Source: Reclinomonas americana ATCC 50394 (lineage: Eukaryota > Jakobida > Jakobea > Jakobida). From it: a stretch of 54,587 nt of DNA. The notes beneath the pieces are model-generated. The model had not been told where the DNA came from, searched no databases, and was given only the letters and a program-made list of their open reading frames with translations. Below are positions 27,972 through 37,959 of this stretch, in pieces. The stretch is from NCBI GenBank assembly GCA_048213135.1, contig PS015152.1, forward strand, positions 9,807 through 64,393. Reading direction: 5' to 3'. Position numbers and translations under genes: made by a program. Every line of letters starts with the position of its first letter. Position 1 is the first letter of the stretch.

Positions 27972-30571
27972 ATGCACGTGTTTGACTTTCTCCGCGCCTA
28001 TCTCTGCGGCAGTCGCTTGCCGGCGCTTCGTGCCACGCTGCTCGCCGTGCTGCACGACGCAGAAGGAGAAGAAAGCGACGTCGCACAAAAAGACGACGTC
28101 GAGGTGTCGCGTGTATTGTTTGAGCAGGTGGCTCCCTTTCTCATGTGGTGTCTGTGTGTACACACTCATTGTGTGTCTCTCTCTCTCTTCTGCAGGTGAT
28201 TGATTGTGATCTTGCGCGTCGTTTTCCGCCTTCTTTGCGGCAACGTCGCAAAGCGATCAAGTTGATTGTGGATGAGCTTGAGCAGAGAGGTTAGTGAATC
28301 TTGCACATTGTTTACTCTCTCATTGCATAATCTCTCAAGGTGCATGCATTTTTCTCAGTCTGTCAATGTCTCTGCTTCTTCTTATCTTCTTCTGCTTCTT
28401 CTTCTGCTTCTTCTTCTTCTCCTCCTCCTCCTTCTCCTCTTGTTTTTCTTCTTCTTCTTCCTCTCCTTCTTCTTCTTCTTCTTCTTCTCTCTCTCTCTTC
28501 TTCTTCTTCTTCTCCTTCTCCTTCTCCTTCTCCTTCTCCACTGTATCCACCTCGTCATCCGTCTCCTCCTCCTCTTTCTCTTCCTTTCCTCCTTCTTCCA
28601 ATCTCCAGTTCTCAATCTCCTTCACCCTCCAGCTGTTCGTCTCTCTTCTGCTCTCAGTCGCTCTCTCCTGCACCCTCTCAGTCTTTCTTTCCTCTTTTCA
28701 TTTCAGAGTTTGCTTCCTGCCCTGCTTCACTGCTTCTCCTCTTCTTCTTTTTGCGCTCTCCAGCTCAGTCCCTCAGTCACCCTCCTTCGCCGTTCTCATG
28801 TGTGTGCTCCTGTTTCCTTCGCTCTCCTTTTCTGCCTCCCTCCTATTCTCTCCGTCTTCCTCGTTCTGTCTCACTCCTTCTTTCCTTTAGTCTCTTTCAC
28901 CGGCCTGCAGCTTGTCTCGTGTACCTTCTGTCTCTCTCTCTCTCTCATGTTCTCTCTGTCTCTGTGCCTTGCACTCCCTCAGCCTCCGTTTCCTTCACCA
29001 CAGTCTCCCTCCCCTGCACCCTCTTCCTTGCCTCTCGCTCTCTCTCTCTCTCTGACGCCTTGTTGCAGGCATTGAGGTGTTCGAGCGAGTGTACGAGGAG
29101 TATTTGACGGCGATCTCGGAATCGCAAGCGGAGGGTGACGAAGTGGCTGAGTTGTGAGTGGGAGATGGCATGGAGCAGGCAAATGTTCCATTTGCCTCCA
29201 TGTATCCATCTCTCGCTCGCACGCGTGGAGTCTCATTATTCTTCCACTGTCTCTCTTTCGTGCTGCTGCAATCACGTTGCCGCAGGAAGCACACTCAGTG
29301 TCTCCCATTCTGGCTTTCCACTCATGTCACTTACCCGTCCATTTTCCCTTTTCCTTCCCCCTGTTCCTTCGCGCCTTTACCCCTTTCCCCTCTCCCCTCT
29401 CCTTCCTTCCCCCTCGCCTTCTTTCCCCCTTCTCCCTTTCCCTCCTTTTTCCCCTGTTCCTTCCTCCTATTCCTTCCCCCTGTTCCTTCCCACCTGTTCC
29501 TTCCCCCTGTTCCTTCCCCCTGTTCCTTCCCCCTGTTCCTTCCCCCTGTTCCTTCCTTCTGTTCCTTCCTTCTGTTCCTTCCCCCCTCTCCTCCCCCCTT
29601 CACCTTCCCCTCTTCACCTCCCCCCTCTCCTTCCTTCCCCCTTCCCCCTTTCCCCCTCCCCTTCCCCTCACCCTTCGCCTCTCGCCAGACTTATCCACCG
29701 TGTATTCTTCTTGTCCCCGGTACACTACTTTGTAGTGCGCAGCTCGGAAGGTTCATCCTCCTTCCCCCTTTGCCCCTTCCCCCCTTCCCTCCTTTCCCAT
29801 TTCTCACACACCCACACACAGTCTTCAGCAACATCGCCTTCTTCTGCTGGGAGGGCGGCTTCTACCTCTCCGAGTTCGCCTTTGATCAACGCGAGCTCTT
29901 TCGTGGCAAGCGGGTGCTGGTGAGCACGCACATTGTTTACCAAGCAAGCCTCCTCCCTCACCACCCTTTCCCCATCTCATTTGCAGGAACTCGGCGCCGG
30001 CAGCGGCATCACCGGCATCCCACTGGCGCTGACCAACGACGTCAACTCGGTGGTGCTCACCGAGTGCCGGCCCGACATTCTCAAGAACCTGGAAGACAAC
30101 TTGGCGCTCAGTTGCGCTGCCTGCCTTTTTTGCCTCCTTTCTTTTTTTCCCAGTCTCTCACCGCACCCCCCGCGCCCCTCCACAGACAACCTCGCGCCCC
30201 CTCGCTGCCTCGTGCGCCACCTCGACTGGTGCGACACGACGCCCGCCGAAGTCGACGACCTCGCCACCGACGTCAACATCATTCTGGCCGCCGACTGCGT
30301 CTACGACCCCGAGTTGGCGGTCTCGCTGGCCAATGTCACTGCCGCACTCCTCACTGCGCCCACCGCGGCCGCCGACTGCGTGGCGTACTTTTCGGTGACA
30401 CGACGCAACCCGGTCACACTGCAGCGGTGGAGGAGTCGGCTGGTCGACGATCATGGCCTGCAGTGCGAACGTTTCGAGTGGGCAGGGGCGGCGGATCCCG
30501 CCAAGAGACCACTGGCGTATGCGTACACCGGGTTTGAGATTGACTTGTGGAGGGTGAGCAGCAGAAAGTAG
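27972..30571 (+). CDS. eEF2-lysine-methyltransferase-like enzyme (FAM86 / METTL21 group)
   Basis: Exons 27972-28127, 28196-28289, 29069-29153, 29689-29750, 29822-29919, 29987-30110, 30186-30571 join in phase to 334 residues, near the 330 of human EEF2KMT. An N-terminal helical domain (MHVFDFLRAYLCGS, LRQRRKAIKLIVDELEQR) precedes a seven-strand SAM methyltransferase: FFCWEGGFYLSEFAFD, motif I VLELGAGSGITGIPLAL, VVLTECRPDILKNLEDN, LDWCDTTPAEV, motif IV ILAADCVYDPELAVSL and VAYFSVTRRNPVT. The CW.G.FYLSE start, AADCVYDP post-I signature and late RNP.T motif are typical of the FAM86/EEF2KMT branch, which methylates a lysine of elongation factor 2 in the cytosol; substrate here is inferred. The intron at 30111 begins GTTGCG. 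The stop and 3' flank lie in a 119-base tandem duplication. Confidence 0.88.
28370..28560 (+). repeat. TTC/CTT repeat in intron 2
   Basis: Runs of TTCTTC, CTCCTC and CTTCTC units, pyrimidine-only on the coding strand, in a 779-base intron between methyltransferase exons 2 and 3. Confidence 0.9.
29340..29688 (+). repeat. Polypyrimidine minisatellite (CCCCCTGTTCCTT unit) in intron 3
   Basis: Contains about ten copies of a 14-15 base unit CCTGTTCCTTCCCC (roughly 29450-29585) within C/T-rich sequence, ending at the acceptor CTCTCGCCAG used for exon 4. Confidence 0.9.
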
Positions 30572-30734
30572 AATTCTAGAATACAAGCACAATATAGACG
30601 CGCATTCACTTGCACCTCCACAAGAGGCCGCTGGCGTATGCGTACACCGGGTTTGAGATTGATTTGTGGAGGGTGAGCAGCAGGAATTAGAATACAAGCA
30701 CAAAAATAGACGCGCGTTCACTTGCACCTCCACA
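30502..30734 (+). repeat. 119-base tandem duplication over the methyltransferase 3' end
   Basis: Copy 1 (30502-30620) encodes the last 22 residues, stop codon and flank; copy 2 (30621-30734) repeats the same C-terminal codons, including TATGCGTACACCGGGTTTGA, but lies after the stop. Copy 2 has small differences, such as GGAATTAG in place of GAAAGTAGAATTC. Confidence 0.93.
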
Positions 30735-30967
30735 ACTACAGCTATATCCAGCAAAAATTCCACAGCAATGTACAACCCACCCGCGACAAGGAGGGTGGCG
30801 TCATGAGATCAAAAAAAAAACAACAACAAGAATGGAGGCGTGAAGCGCCCACCACGCAGAAAGGGGAGAGAGTATGCGTGGGGCAATTACATAGCATCGA
30901 GGGCGAAGAAAATGCACAGACGCTGGCGACACGGCGCACAGCGTGTTAGAGAGAGAGAGTGAGTTGT

Positions 30968-31541
30968 TTAGTGGGAGCCACTGGAGGCCACCACCTGCTG
31001 GCATCCGTACAGGCCAGTGGCCGCGTCGGCAACGCACAGCTGCTGCGGTCCGCACTCGTCGTGCGTCGTCCACTGCAAAACGTGGTCCGCGTCGTCAACG
31101 TCGGCACCACTCGCCGTGCGCACCCCCGTGCCGTGCAGGCCACCAAAGCGGCACGACTGGAAGCGTCGTTGGTCGCTCGAACACCGCACCGCACCGTGCT
31201 CGGAGCAGGGAGCTGGGCAAGCAGTGATGGTTGAGAAGGAGAAGGAGGAGGAGGAGGAAGAAGAAGAGTTGACGGTGGGCTCACCAAGCACTTCAAATGG
31301 CTGGCGCTGGTCGGCCTCGTGGGGGCGCACAATGAGGTGCACGAGACGCTCGTCGTCGGTCGCCGGGCTGCCGACGTACACGTGCACGTCAAAGGCCGCG
31401 TCTTGCATGTTGGCGTGGCGGAAGCAAATGGCCGAGTCGCCGCGGGCGGATTGGCAGACTTCGAAGGCGGGGGCGTCTACGTTGGGGAAAGGAGGGTGTA
31501 AGTGACGAGAGGCAGGGGGGTAAGGGCAAAGACGGGGAAGC

Positions 31542-31599
<58 letters not shown>

Positions 31600-32618
31600 T
31601 GTGATTGTTGAGGTGAACATTGCAAGGACAGATGAGAGGAAGACAATGAGAGACGCCGAGGGCTGCAACGCGAGCCAGCAACAGAGTTGCAAATGGGGGA
31701 AAAGGGGAGGTGGGCAACGGTGAGGGAGAGCGGAGAGATTTCCGTTCTTGTGATGACTGCGATGTACAAAAGCAGTGGAGAAAGAAAAGTGCATTTGGCA
31801 AGGGCTTCTGAGGTGGGTAGAAAGTGAGTGAGGTGAGCGGAGGGAGAGGGCGAGAGAGGTAAAGAGAGACAGACGAGAAACCGCGAAGGACGGAGGAAGC
31901 AAGAGTGGTGGAAGAATGTAAGAGAAAGCAGACTAGTGCCAGGAAGAAGATGTTTGCGCCTAACACACAAGCAACAGCAGGCGATATCCAATGATACAGC
32001 AAGTATTGACCGAGTAAGTTGGTTATGTAGACAGGAAGGTCTACAGTGCACCGAACGGCATCAATATAGAAAAGTGTGGCACATCGACAGCAACGGAGTG
32101 TGCGTGTGTGCGGAAGAGAGAGAGACACACACACAGAGAGAGAGCGTGCAGGAAATGAGAGGGAGAGAGTGAAATTTCAGGTGTCATCAATAAAGAGGGG
32201 TCAATAAATGCAACGGAATGCACCCGACTCTCGCACACAAGAGAGAATGTGTGCGAGTGTGTGGGTGAATGTGTGAATGAATGGCAAGAGAGAGAGACAA
32301 GAGAGTGCGTGTACATGCGTGTGCGCGAGACACACAAAAGAAAATGTGTCTTGTGTGCGTCTCTCTCTCTCTCTTTCCCTCTCCCTCTCCCTCTCACACG
32401 CAACTATCACCGCCGGCGATTCTCAATGACGTGGCACCGGGCCACACGGCCGCCGCCGTCGCCACAAAGTGATGCGCCACACGCGTCGGTGACTCATACG
32501 TCAGCTCCACCACACCATGCACCGCTGCTGCTGTTGATGGTGATGCTCTTGCAGTGCACGCAATGAGCGCGGCGACGACGACGACGACGAGGAAGAAAAG
32601 CAGGTGTGCTTGGCGCAT
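30968..32618 (-). CDS. Secreted cysteine-rich protein
   Basis: Exons 32405-32618, 31285-31476, 30968-31212 join in phase to 216 residues. The start MRQAHLLFFLVVVVVAALI is a strong signal peptide, with likely cleavage near TARA/SP. Exon 1 continues VVELTYESPTRVAHHFVAT; exon 2 has FEVCQSARGDSAICFRHAN and VHVYVGSPATDDERLVHLI, a possible beta-sandwich. Exon 3 is a module with six Cys: PCSEHGAVRCSSDQRRFQSC, QWTTHDECGPQQLCV and YGCQQ. The C..GA.RC...FQSC...W...C...C..C spacing recalls small carbohydrate-binding (CBM19-like) modules, but this is inference from spacing only. Eight mature Cys suggest disulfides and an extracellular or wall role. Intron 1 begins GTTGCG. Confidence 0.8.
31542..31598 (-). 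repeat. (GA)n microsatellite in intron
   Basis: About 28 GA dinucleotides on the plus strand, (CT)n on the coding strand, in the first intron of the secreted-protein gene. Confidence 0.95.
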
Positions 32619-33400
32619 TCGTGAAAGGAAATAAAAGAAGTAGGCTATTGCCAAATTCAGAGTCGGTTGCGCAATGCAATATATTAATACGTTGCGAAAA
32701 CGGACACACGTGACGATATACACACTCGCAGCACAGAGACAGCAGCAGCAGCAGCATCATACATCAATGTGTTGACCAATGGTGTTTTATGAGATCGGAG
32801 TTTGCAATTGAGAAGTTATCGATGATGAAACTAACAAAACACTTCGAATTCATTCACCACATTCCAATAATGCGATAAACGCCCACAAATCCCTTGCCGA
32901 CAATGACCTAGGCACGCAAACAATATATACAAACACATAATTACTTCACCAACAGTTCTTCCCTTTCAGGAGATCTTGCTATAGACAAAGCCAATCAAAC
33001 GCAAACAACGTTAACAATATCCCGCGCGCGCGAGTCCATGCGTAAAGTCTCTCACAGAGACCAGAGGAACATGCAGTGAAGCATTCACGAGTGATTCTTC
33101 TGGGAGCGACCGCTTGCGAACGAGATCGGAGTTTTGGCCATGGAGTTTTTATAAATGCGAATTCGCGCGTGAGCTCGAGTGAGAGAGTGTGTCGCGCGGA
33201 GACAATAGCAACAATACGCGGGCATTCGCACCTGGTTTTGTTATCTAAGAAAGCCTGCCGTGCTTGTGTCGAGGACGAAGTGCCGTCGATGATGTCCTTG
33301 TCCCGCGCTTTGCAAACACACCGACCGACACACGAACCCCAGAGTTGATTGTTGCCTCTCTCTCTCTCTCCCCCTGCTCTCCTATCTCTCTCCCTTTCTC
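32619..33400. promoter_or_regulatory. Divergent intergenic region, secreted protein / second WD40 array
   Basis: About 780 bases without a gene. The left part (32620-33060) is AT-richer than elsewhere (AATATATTAATACG, CAATATATACAAACAC) and includes a segment at 32838-32990 resembling 48660-48755. The right part carries the WD40 upstream set: GATGTCCTTGTCCCGCG (about 33290-33308), AAACACACCGACCG, GAGTTGATTGTTGCCTCTC (33342-33360) and a CT leader to ATG 33401. Confidence 0.5.
33342..33360 (+). promoter_or_regulatory. Conserved GAGTTGATTGTTGCCTCTC element
   Basis: Lies about 40-60 bases before the ATG. Equivalent elements: 34726-34742, 36795-36810 (shortened), 38281-38297 on plus; 7590-7607, 4699-4712, 6174-6187 and about 8983 on minus. 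The constant place at the start of the CT leader suggests a core promoter or transcription start, unproven. Confidence 0.5.
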
Positions 33401-34492
33401 ATGTCCCTCGCTCCCTCTCCTCCCATCCTCCTCCCCTCCAAGCGCATCACCGGTCACACGGGCCCGGTGACGTGTGTCGCCATCACTCCCAATGGTCAGC
33501 GCATCATCTCTGGGAGTGCAGACAAGACAGTGCGCGTGTGGTCACTTGAGAGTGGAGAGGAGATGCGACGACTGGAGGGACACACTAAAGGAGTGAACGC
33601 TGTTGCCGTCACTCCCAATGGCCAGCACATCGTGAGTGGCAGCTTCGACCGGACGCTGCGTGTGTGGTCACTGGAGAGTGGAGGAAAAGTGCGACGGTTG
33701 AAGGGGCACGCTGAGGTAGTGGAATCTGTTACCATCACTCCCGACGGGGAGCTCGTTGTGAGTGGCAGCGTCGATGACACCGTGCGTGTGTGGTCACTGG
33801 CGAGTGGAGAGGAGGTACAACGAATCGAGGAGCACACTGGGGGAGTGAACTCTGTCGCCGTCACGCCAGATGGTCAGCATGTTGTTAGTGGCAGCTGGGA
33901 CAAGACTGTTCGCGTGTGGTCACTGGAGAATGGCGCCGAAGTGCGCCGGCTGGAGGGTCACAAAGGTGGGGTGCTTTCTGCTGCTGTTACACCCGATGGT
34001 CAGCACGTTGTGAGTTGCAGTCACGACGGGACCGTGAGAGTGTGGTCAACGGCGACAGGAGAAGAAGTGCGTCGGTTTGAAGGACACACTTACACTATGA
34101 TTCACGTCTCCGTCACCCCCGACGGTGAGCACGTCGTAAGTGGAGGCAACTTTGCTGACCCGATTGTGCGAGTGTGGTCATTGGCCAGTGGAAGAGAGGT
34201 GCGACAGCTGGAGGGGCACACTGGAGGTGTGCGCTCTGTTGCCATCTCACCTGATGGTCAACATGTCGTGAGTGGTAGTTATGACAATACTTTGCGAGTG
34301 TGGTCCACTCAGTGTGGCCTCGCTGCGCTTGAGCTCTACACAGCGCGGGCGGCGATGCGGGCTGTGCAGGAGGTGCTGCGAGAAGAAGCGGATTCGCGGT
34401 GTCTGCCAGAGATGGTGCTGCGGTGCTTCATTGTGGAGGAGGCGGCGGTGGTGCTGCATCGGCGCAGGATTGATCCCGAGTCGCACTTGTGA
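33401..34492 (+). CDS. Seven-bladed WD40 protein with family C-terminal tail
   Basis: Single exon, 363 residues from ATG 33401 (MSLAPSPPILLPSKRITGH). Entry loops: TGP, TKG, AEV, TGG (after EEH), KGG, TYTMI, TGG. Blade 3 begins AEVVESVTITPDGELVVSGS; the ELVVSGS wording recurs at 34770-35882 and in 4966-6090. Blade 5 has WSTATGEEV where most members have WSM.T. The tail is the shortest of the intact genes because the acidic linker is nearly absent: ARAAMRAVQEVLREEADS, RCLPEMVLRCFIVEEAAVV, LHRRRIDPESHL. First gene of the second array; its upstream region is unique sequence, so its promoter may differ from those of later copies. Confidence 0.92.
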   Translation: MSLAPSPPILLPSKRITGHTGPVTCVAITPNGQRIISGSADKTVRVWSLESGEEMRRLEGHTKGVNAVAVTPNGQHIVSGSFDRTLRVWSLESGGKVRRLKGHAEVVESVTITPDGELVVSGSVDDTVRVWSLASGEEVQRIEEHTGGVNSVAVTPDGQHVVSGSWDKTVRVWSLENGAEVRRLEGHKGGVLSAAVTPDGQHVVSCSHDGTVRVWSTATGEEVRRFEGHTYTMIHVSVTPDGEHVVSGGNFADPIVRVWSLASGREVRQLEGHTGGVRSVAISPDGQHVVSGSYDNTLRVWSTQCGLAALELYTARAAMRAVQEVLREEADSRCLPEMVLRCFIVEEAAVVLHRRRIDPESHL

Positions 34493-34769
34493 AAAATGGG
34501 AGGGACGAGAGAGACAGAGTTGTTTTTTTGTGTGTGTTTTTGTTTGTTGTCTCGTGTTTTTATGTGTTGACCCAAAGTGAACGAGTTGTGCCTGCTTGCT
34601 GAACCAGGCTGCTGTTGCGATGCAGGTGTGTGCGCAAGGAGTGCCAAAGTTCGTCCTGGTCCCACGCACACTCACAGGCAACGAGGCAAGCACGCACACA
34701 CACACACACACGAGCTCGCACCCCAGAGTTTGATTGTTGCTTCTCTCTGTTCTCCTCTCTCCCTTCCTC
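34493..34769 (+). repeat. Conserved WD-array spacer
   Basis: After the stop: GGGAGGGACGAGAGAGACAG, GAGTTGTTTTTTTGTG, TTGACCCAAAGTGAACGAGT and TGTGCCTGCTTGCTGAACCA (34493-34612), then a shortened GCGATGCAGGTGTGTGCGCA segment, GTTCGTCCTGGTCCCACGCA (34647-34668), a (CA)n tract and the leader to ATG 34770. Confidence 0.65.
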
Positions 34770-35882
34770 ATGTCCTCCGCTCCCTCTCCACTCATCCTCG
34801 TCCCCTCCAAGCGCACCACCGGTCACACGGGCGCTGTGATGTGCGTCGCCATCACTCCCGATGGTCAGCACGTCGTCAGTGGGGGTTCTGATCATTCAGT
34901 GCGTGTGTGCTCTTTGGCAACTGAAGCTGAGGTGCGACGACTGGAGGGACACACTGGTTGTGTGAACTCAGTCGTCGTCACTCCCGATGGACAACACATC
35001 GTAAGTGGCAGTGCTGACCGTACAGTGCGCGTGTGGTCACTGGAGAGTGGAGCAGAAGTGAGACGGCTGGAGGGACACACTGGATGGGTGCAATCTGTTG
35101 CCATCACTCCCGACGGGGAGCTCGTTGTCAGCGGGAGCAGGGACAACACCGTGCGTGTGTGGTCACTGGCGAGTGGGCAGGAGGTGCGACGAATGGAGGA
35201 GCACACCAGGGAAGTGAACTCTGTTGCCATCACGCCGGATGGTCTCTACGTCGTCAGCGGAAGCCATGACAAGACTGTGCGGGTGTGGTCACTGGAGACT
35301 GGCGCTGAAGTGCGACGGCTGAAAGGACACGAAGGTTGGGTGCTGTCGGTTGCCATTACACCCGATAGTCAGCACATTGTGAGTTGCAGTTATGACGGGA
35401 CCATGAGAGTGTGGTCAATGACGACTGGCAAGGAAGTACGACAATTTGATGGACACAGACATAGCAAGATTCACGTCTCCGTCACACCGGACGGTGAGCA
35501 CGTAATAAGTGGAGGTAATTTGTATGATCCGGTTGTGCGAGTGTGGTCACTGGCAAGTGGAAGAGAGGTGCTACAGCTTGAGGGACACACTGGAGGTGTG
35601 CGCGCTGTGGCCGTGACTCCCGATGGTTTGCATGTTGTGAGTGGTAGTTATGACACGACTTTGCGAGTGTGGTCCACTCCCTGCGGCCTCGCTGCGTTTG
35701 AGGTTGATACAGCACGAGCGGCGATGCGGGCTGTGCAGGAGATGCTGCGAGAATCAGTTGTTGACGAAGATGAAGAAGCGGATTCGCGGTGTTTGCCAGA
35801 GATGGTGCTGCGGTGCTTCATTGTGGAGGAGGCGGCGGTTGTACTGCACCGGCACAGCATGGATCCAGAGTCGCACTTGTGA
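34770..35882 (+). CDS. Seven-bladed WD40 protein with family C-terminal tail
   Basis: Single exon, 370 residues from ATG 34770 (MSSAPSPLILVPSKRTTGH, with T replacing I in ITGH). Entry loops: TGA, TGC, TGW, TRE (after EEH), EGW, RHSKI, TGG. Blade 1 ends SVRVCSLATEAEV, with Cys for the structural Trp of RVW; the same R-V-C change occurs in the gene at 1-431. From about residue 136 to the start of the acidic linker (35175-35744) the DNA is nearly identical to 37257-37826 in the next gene, whereas blades 1-3 differ. Tail: VDTARAAMRAVQEMLRESV, VDEDEEADS, RCLPEMVLRCFIVEEA, LHRHSMDPESHL. Confidence 0.92.
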   Translation: MSSAPSPLILVPSKRTTGHTGAVMCVAITPDGQHVVSGGSDHSVRVCSLATEAEVRRLEGHTGCVNSVVVTPDGQHIVSGSADRTVRVWSLESGAEVRRLEGHTGWVQSVAITPDGELVVSGSRDNTVRVWSLASGQEVRRMEEHTREVNSVAITPDGLYVVSGSHDKTVRVWSLETGAEVRRLKGHEGWVLSVAITPDSQHIVSCSYDGTMRVWSMTTGKEVRQFDGHRHSKIHVSVTPDGEHVISGGNLYDPVVRVWSLASGREVLQLEGHTGGVRAVAVTPDGLHVVSGSYDTTLRVWSTPCGLAAFEVDTARAAMRAVQEMLRESVVDEDEEADSRCLPEMVLRCFIVEEAAVVLHRHSMDPESHL

Positions 35883-36061
35883 GAGGAAAGGAGAGAGAAA
35901 GGGATGAGAGAAGGGAGAAAGAGTTGCCTTTTTCCGCTTTCGTTTTGTGCTGTCATCGATCAAATGAACGTGTTGTGCCTTGTTGATGATCCATGGCCGC
36001 CAAAGTGAACGTACATTCGATTAGGTGCTGCTCGTTGCGGTGCTGCAGGTGCGTGGAAGAC
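35883..36061 (+). repeat. WD-array 3' flank and spacer, cut by gap
   Basis: GA-rich trailer (35883-35918), GAGTTGCCTTTTTCCGC, GTGCTGTCATCGATCAAATG, AACGTGTTGTGCCTTGTTGA and a diverged ACATTCGATTAGGTGCTGCT block. The trailer matches the other members; the rest runs into the 684-base gap. Confidence 0.6.
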
Positions 36062-36745
36062 NNNNNNNNNNNNNNNNNNNNNNNNNNNNNNNNNNNNNNN
36101 NNNNNNNNNNNNNNNNNNNNNNNNNNNNNNNNNNNNNNNNNNNNNNNNNNNNNNNNNNNNNNNNNNNNNNNNNNNNNNNNNNNNNNNNNNNNNNNNNNNN
36201 NNNNNNNNNNNNNNNNNNNNNNNNNNNNNNNNNNNNNNNNNNNNNNNNNNNNNNNNNNNNNNNNNNNNNNNNNNNNNNNNNNNNNNNNNNNNNNNNNNNN
36301 NNNNNNNNNNNNNNNNNNNNNNNNNNNNNNNNNNNNNNNNNNNNNNNNNNNNNNNNNNNNNNNNNNNNNNNNNNNNNNNNNNNNNNNNNNNNNNNNNNNN
36401 NNNNNNNNNNNNNNNNNNNNNNNNNNNNNNNNNNNNNNNNNNNNNNNNNNNNNNNNNNNNNNNNNNNNNNNNNNNNNNNNNNNNNNNNNNNNNNNNNNNN
36501 NNNNNNNNNNNNNNNNNNNNNNNNNNNNNNNNNNNNNNNNNNNNNNNNNNNNNNNNNNNNNNNNNNNNNNNNNNNNNNNNNNNNNNNNNNNNNNNNNNNN
36601 NNNNNNNNNNNNNNNNNNNNNNNNNNNNNNNNNNNNNNNNNNNNNNNNNNNNNNNNNNNNNNNNNNNNNNNNNNNNNNNNNNNNNNNNNNNNNNNNNNNN
36701 NNNNNNNNNNNNNNNNNNNNNNNNNNNNNNNNNNNNNNNNNNNNN
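36062..36745. other. Assembly gap (684 N)
   Basis: Lies in the spacer between two WD40 genes. Other spacers are only 240-485 bases, so extra sequence, possibly repeats, is present here. Confidence 0.99.
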
Positions 36746-36852
36746 AACGTGGATCGTCCTGGTCCCGTCCAAACACACACGGTTGGCGACAGTCGAGTTG
36801 ATTGCTCCTCTCTCTCTCTCTCTCTCTGCTCTCCTCTTTCTCCCCCATCATC

Positions 36853-37959
36853 ATGTCCACCACTCCCTCTCCCCTCACTCTCCTCCCCTCCAAGCGCATC
36901 ACGGGTCACAGTTTTCTTGTGATGTGCGTCGCCATCACTCCCAATGGTGAGCACATCATCTCTGGGAGTACAGACAAGACTGTGCGAGTGTGGTCCCTGG
37001 CCACTGGAGCTGAGGTGCGACGACTGGAGGGACACGCGCTTCAAGTGCACTCTGTCGCCGTGACTCCCAATGGCCAGCACATCGTGAGTGGTAGCTTCGA
37101 CCGGACGCTGCGAGTGTGGTCGCTGGAGAGTGGAGAAGGCGTGCGTCTGTTGAAGGGGCACGCTGAGGTAGTGCAATGTGTTGCCATCACTCCCGATGGG
37201 GAGCACGTTGTCAGCGGGAGTTGGGATGCGACAGTGCGTGTGTGGTCGCTGGCGTCGGGGCAGGAGGTACGACGAATGGAGGAGCACACCAGGGAAGTGA
37301 ACTCTGTCGCCATCACGCCGGATGGTCTCTACGTCGTCAGCGGAAGCCATGACAAGACAGTGCGGGTGTGGTCACTGGAGACTGGCGCTGAAGTGCGACG
37401 GCTGAAAGGACACGAAGGTTGGGTGCTGTCGGTTGCCATTACACCCGATAGTCAGCACATTGTGAGTTGCAGTTATGACGGGACCATGAGAGTGTGGTCA
37501 ATGACGGCTGGCAAGGAAGTACGACAATTTGATGGACACAGACATAGCAAGATTCACGTCTCCGTCACACCGGACGGTGAGCACGTAATAAGTGGAGGTA
37601 ATTTGTATGATCCGGTTGTGCGAGTGTGGTCACTGGCAAGTGGAAGAGAGGTGCTACAGCTTGAGGGACACACTGGAGGTGTGCGCGCTGTGGCCGTGAC
37701 TCCCGATGGTTTGCATGTTGTGAGTGGTAGTTATGACACGACTTTGCGAGTGTGGTCCACTCCCTGCGGCCTCGCTGCGTTTGAGGTTGATACAGCACGA
37801 GCGGCGATGCGGGCTGTGCAGGAGATGCAGCGAGGAGCTGTCGTGGATGAAGAAGCAGATTCACGGTGCCTGCCAGAGATGGTGCTGCGGTGCTTCATTG
37901 TGGAGGAAGCGACGGCTGTGCTGTACCGGCGCAGCATTGATCCCGAGTCGCACTTGTGA
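36853..37959 (+). CDS. Seven-bladed WD40 protein with family C-terminal tail
   Basis: Single exon, 368 residues from ATG 36853 (MSTTPSPLTLLPSKRITGH). Entry loops: SFL, ALQ, AEV, TRE (after EEH), EGW, RHSKI, TGG. Blade 2 (SGSFDRTLRVWSLESGEGV) resembles blade 2 of 33401-34492, blade 3 (AEVVQCVAITPDGEHV) resembles genes at 2-4 kb on the other array, and blades 4-7 are copied almost exactly from the preceding gene. Tail: VDTARAAMRAVQEMQRGAV, a short VDEEADS linker, RCLPEMVLRCFIVEEATAV, LYRRSIDPESHL. The three sources in one gene make it the clearest mosaic in the window. Confidence 0.92.
   Translation: MSTTPSPLTLLPSKRITGHSFLVMCVAITPNGEHIISGSTDKTVRVWSLATGAEVRRLEGHALQVHSVAVTPNGQHIVSGSFDRTLRVWSLESGEGVRLLKGHAEVVQCVAITPDGEHVVSGSWDATVRVWSLASGQEVRRMEEHTREVNSVAITPDGLYVVSGSHDKTVRVWSLETGAEVRRLKGHEGWVLSVAITPDSQHIVSCSYDGTMRVWSMTAGKEVRQFDGHRHSKIHVSVTPDGEHVISGGNLYDPVVRVWSLASGREVLQLEGHTGGVRAVAVTPDGLHVVSGSYDTTLRVWSTPCGLAAFEVDTARAAMRAVQEMQRGAVVDEEADSRCLPEMVLRCFIVEEATAVLYRRSIDPESHL

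Noticed and set aside
28266-29075. Long Leu/Ser/Phe-rich open frame
   Set aside because: It is translation of an intronic TTC/CTC repeat between two methyltransferase exons that join in phase without it.
33361-33400. Trans-splicing acceptor directly before WD40 start codons
   Set aside because: The CT leader resembles a polypyrimidine tract but there is no AG between it and the ATG in the intact genes.
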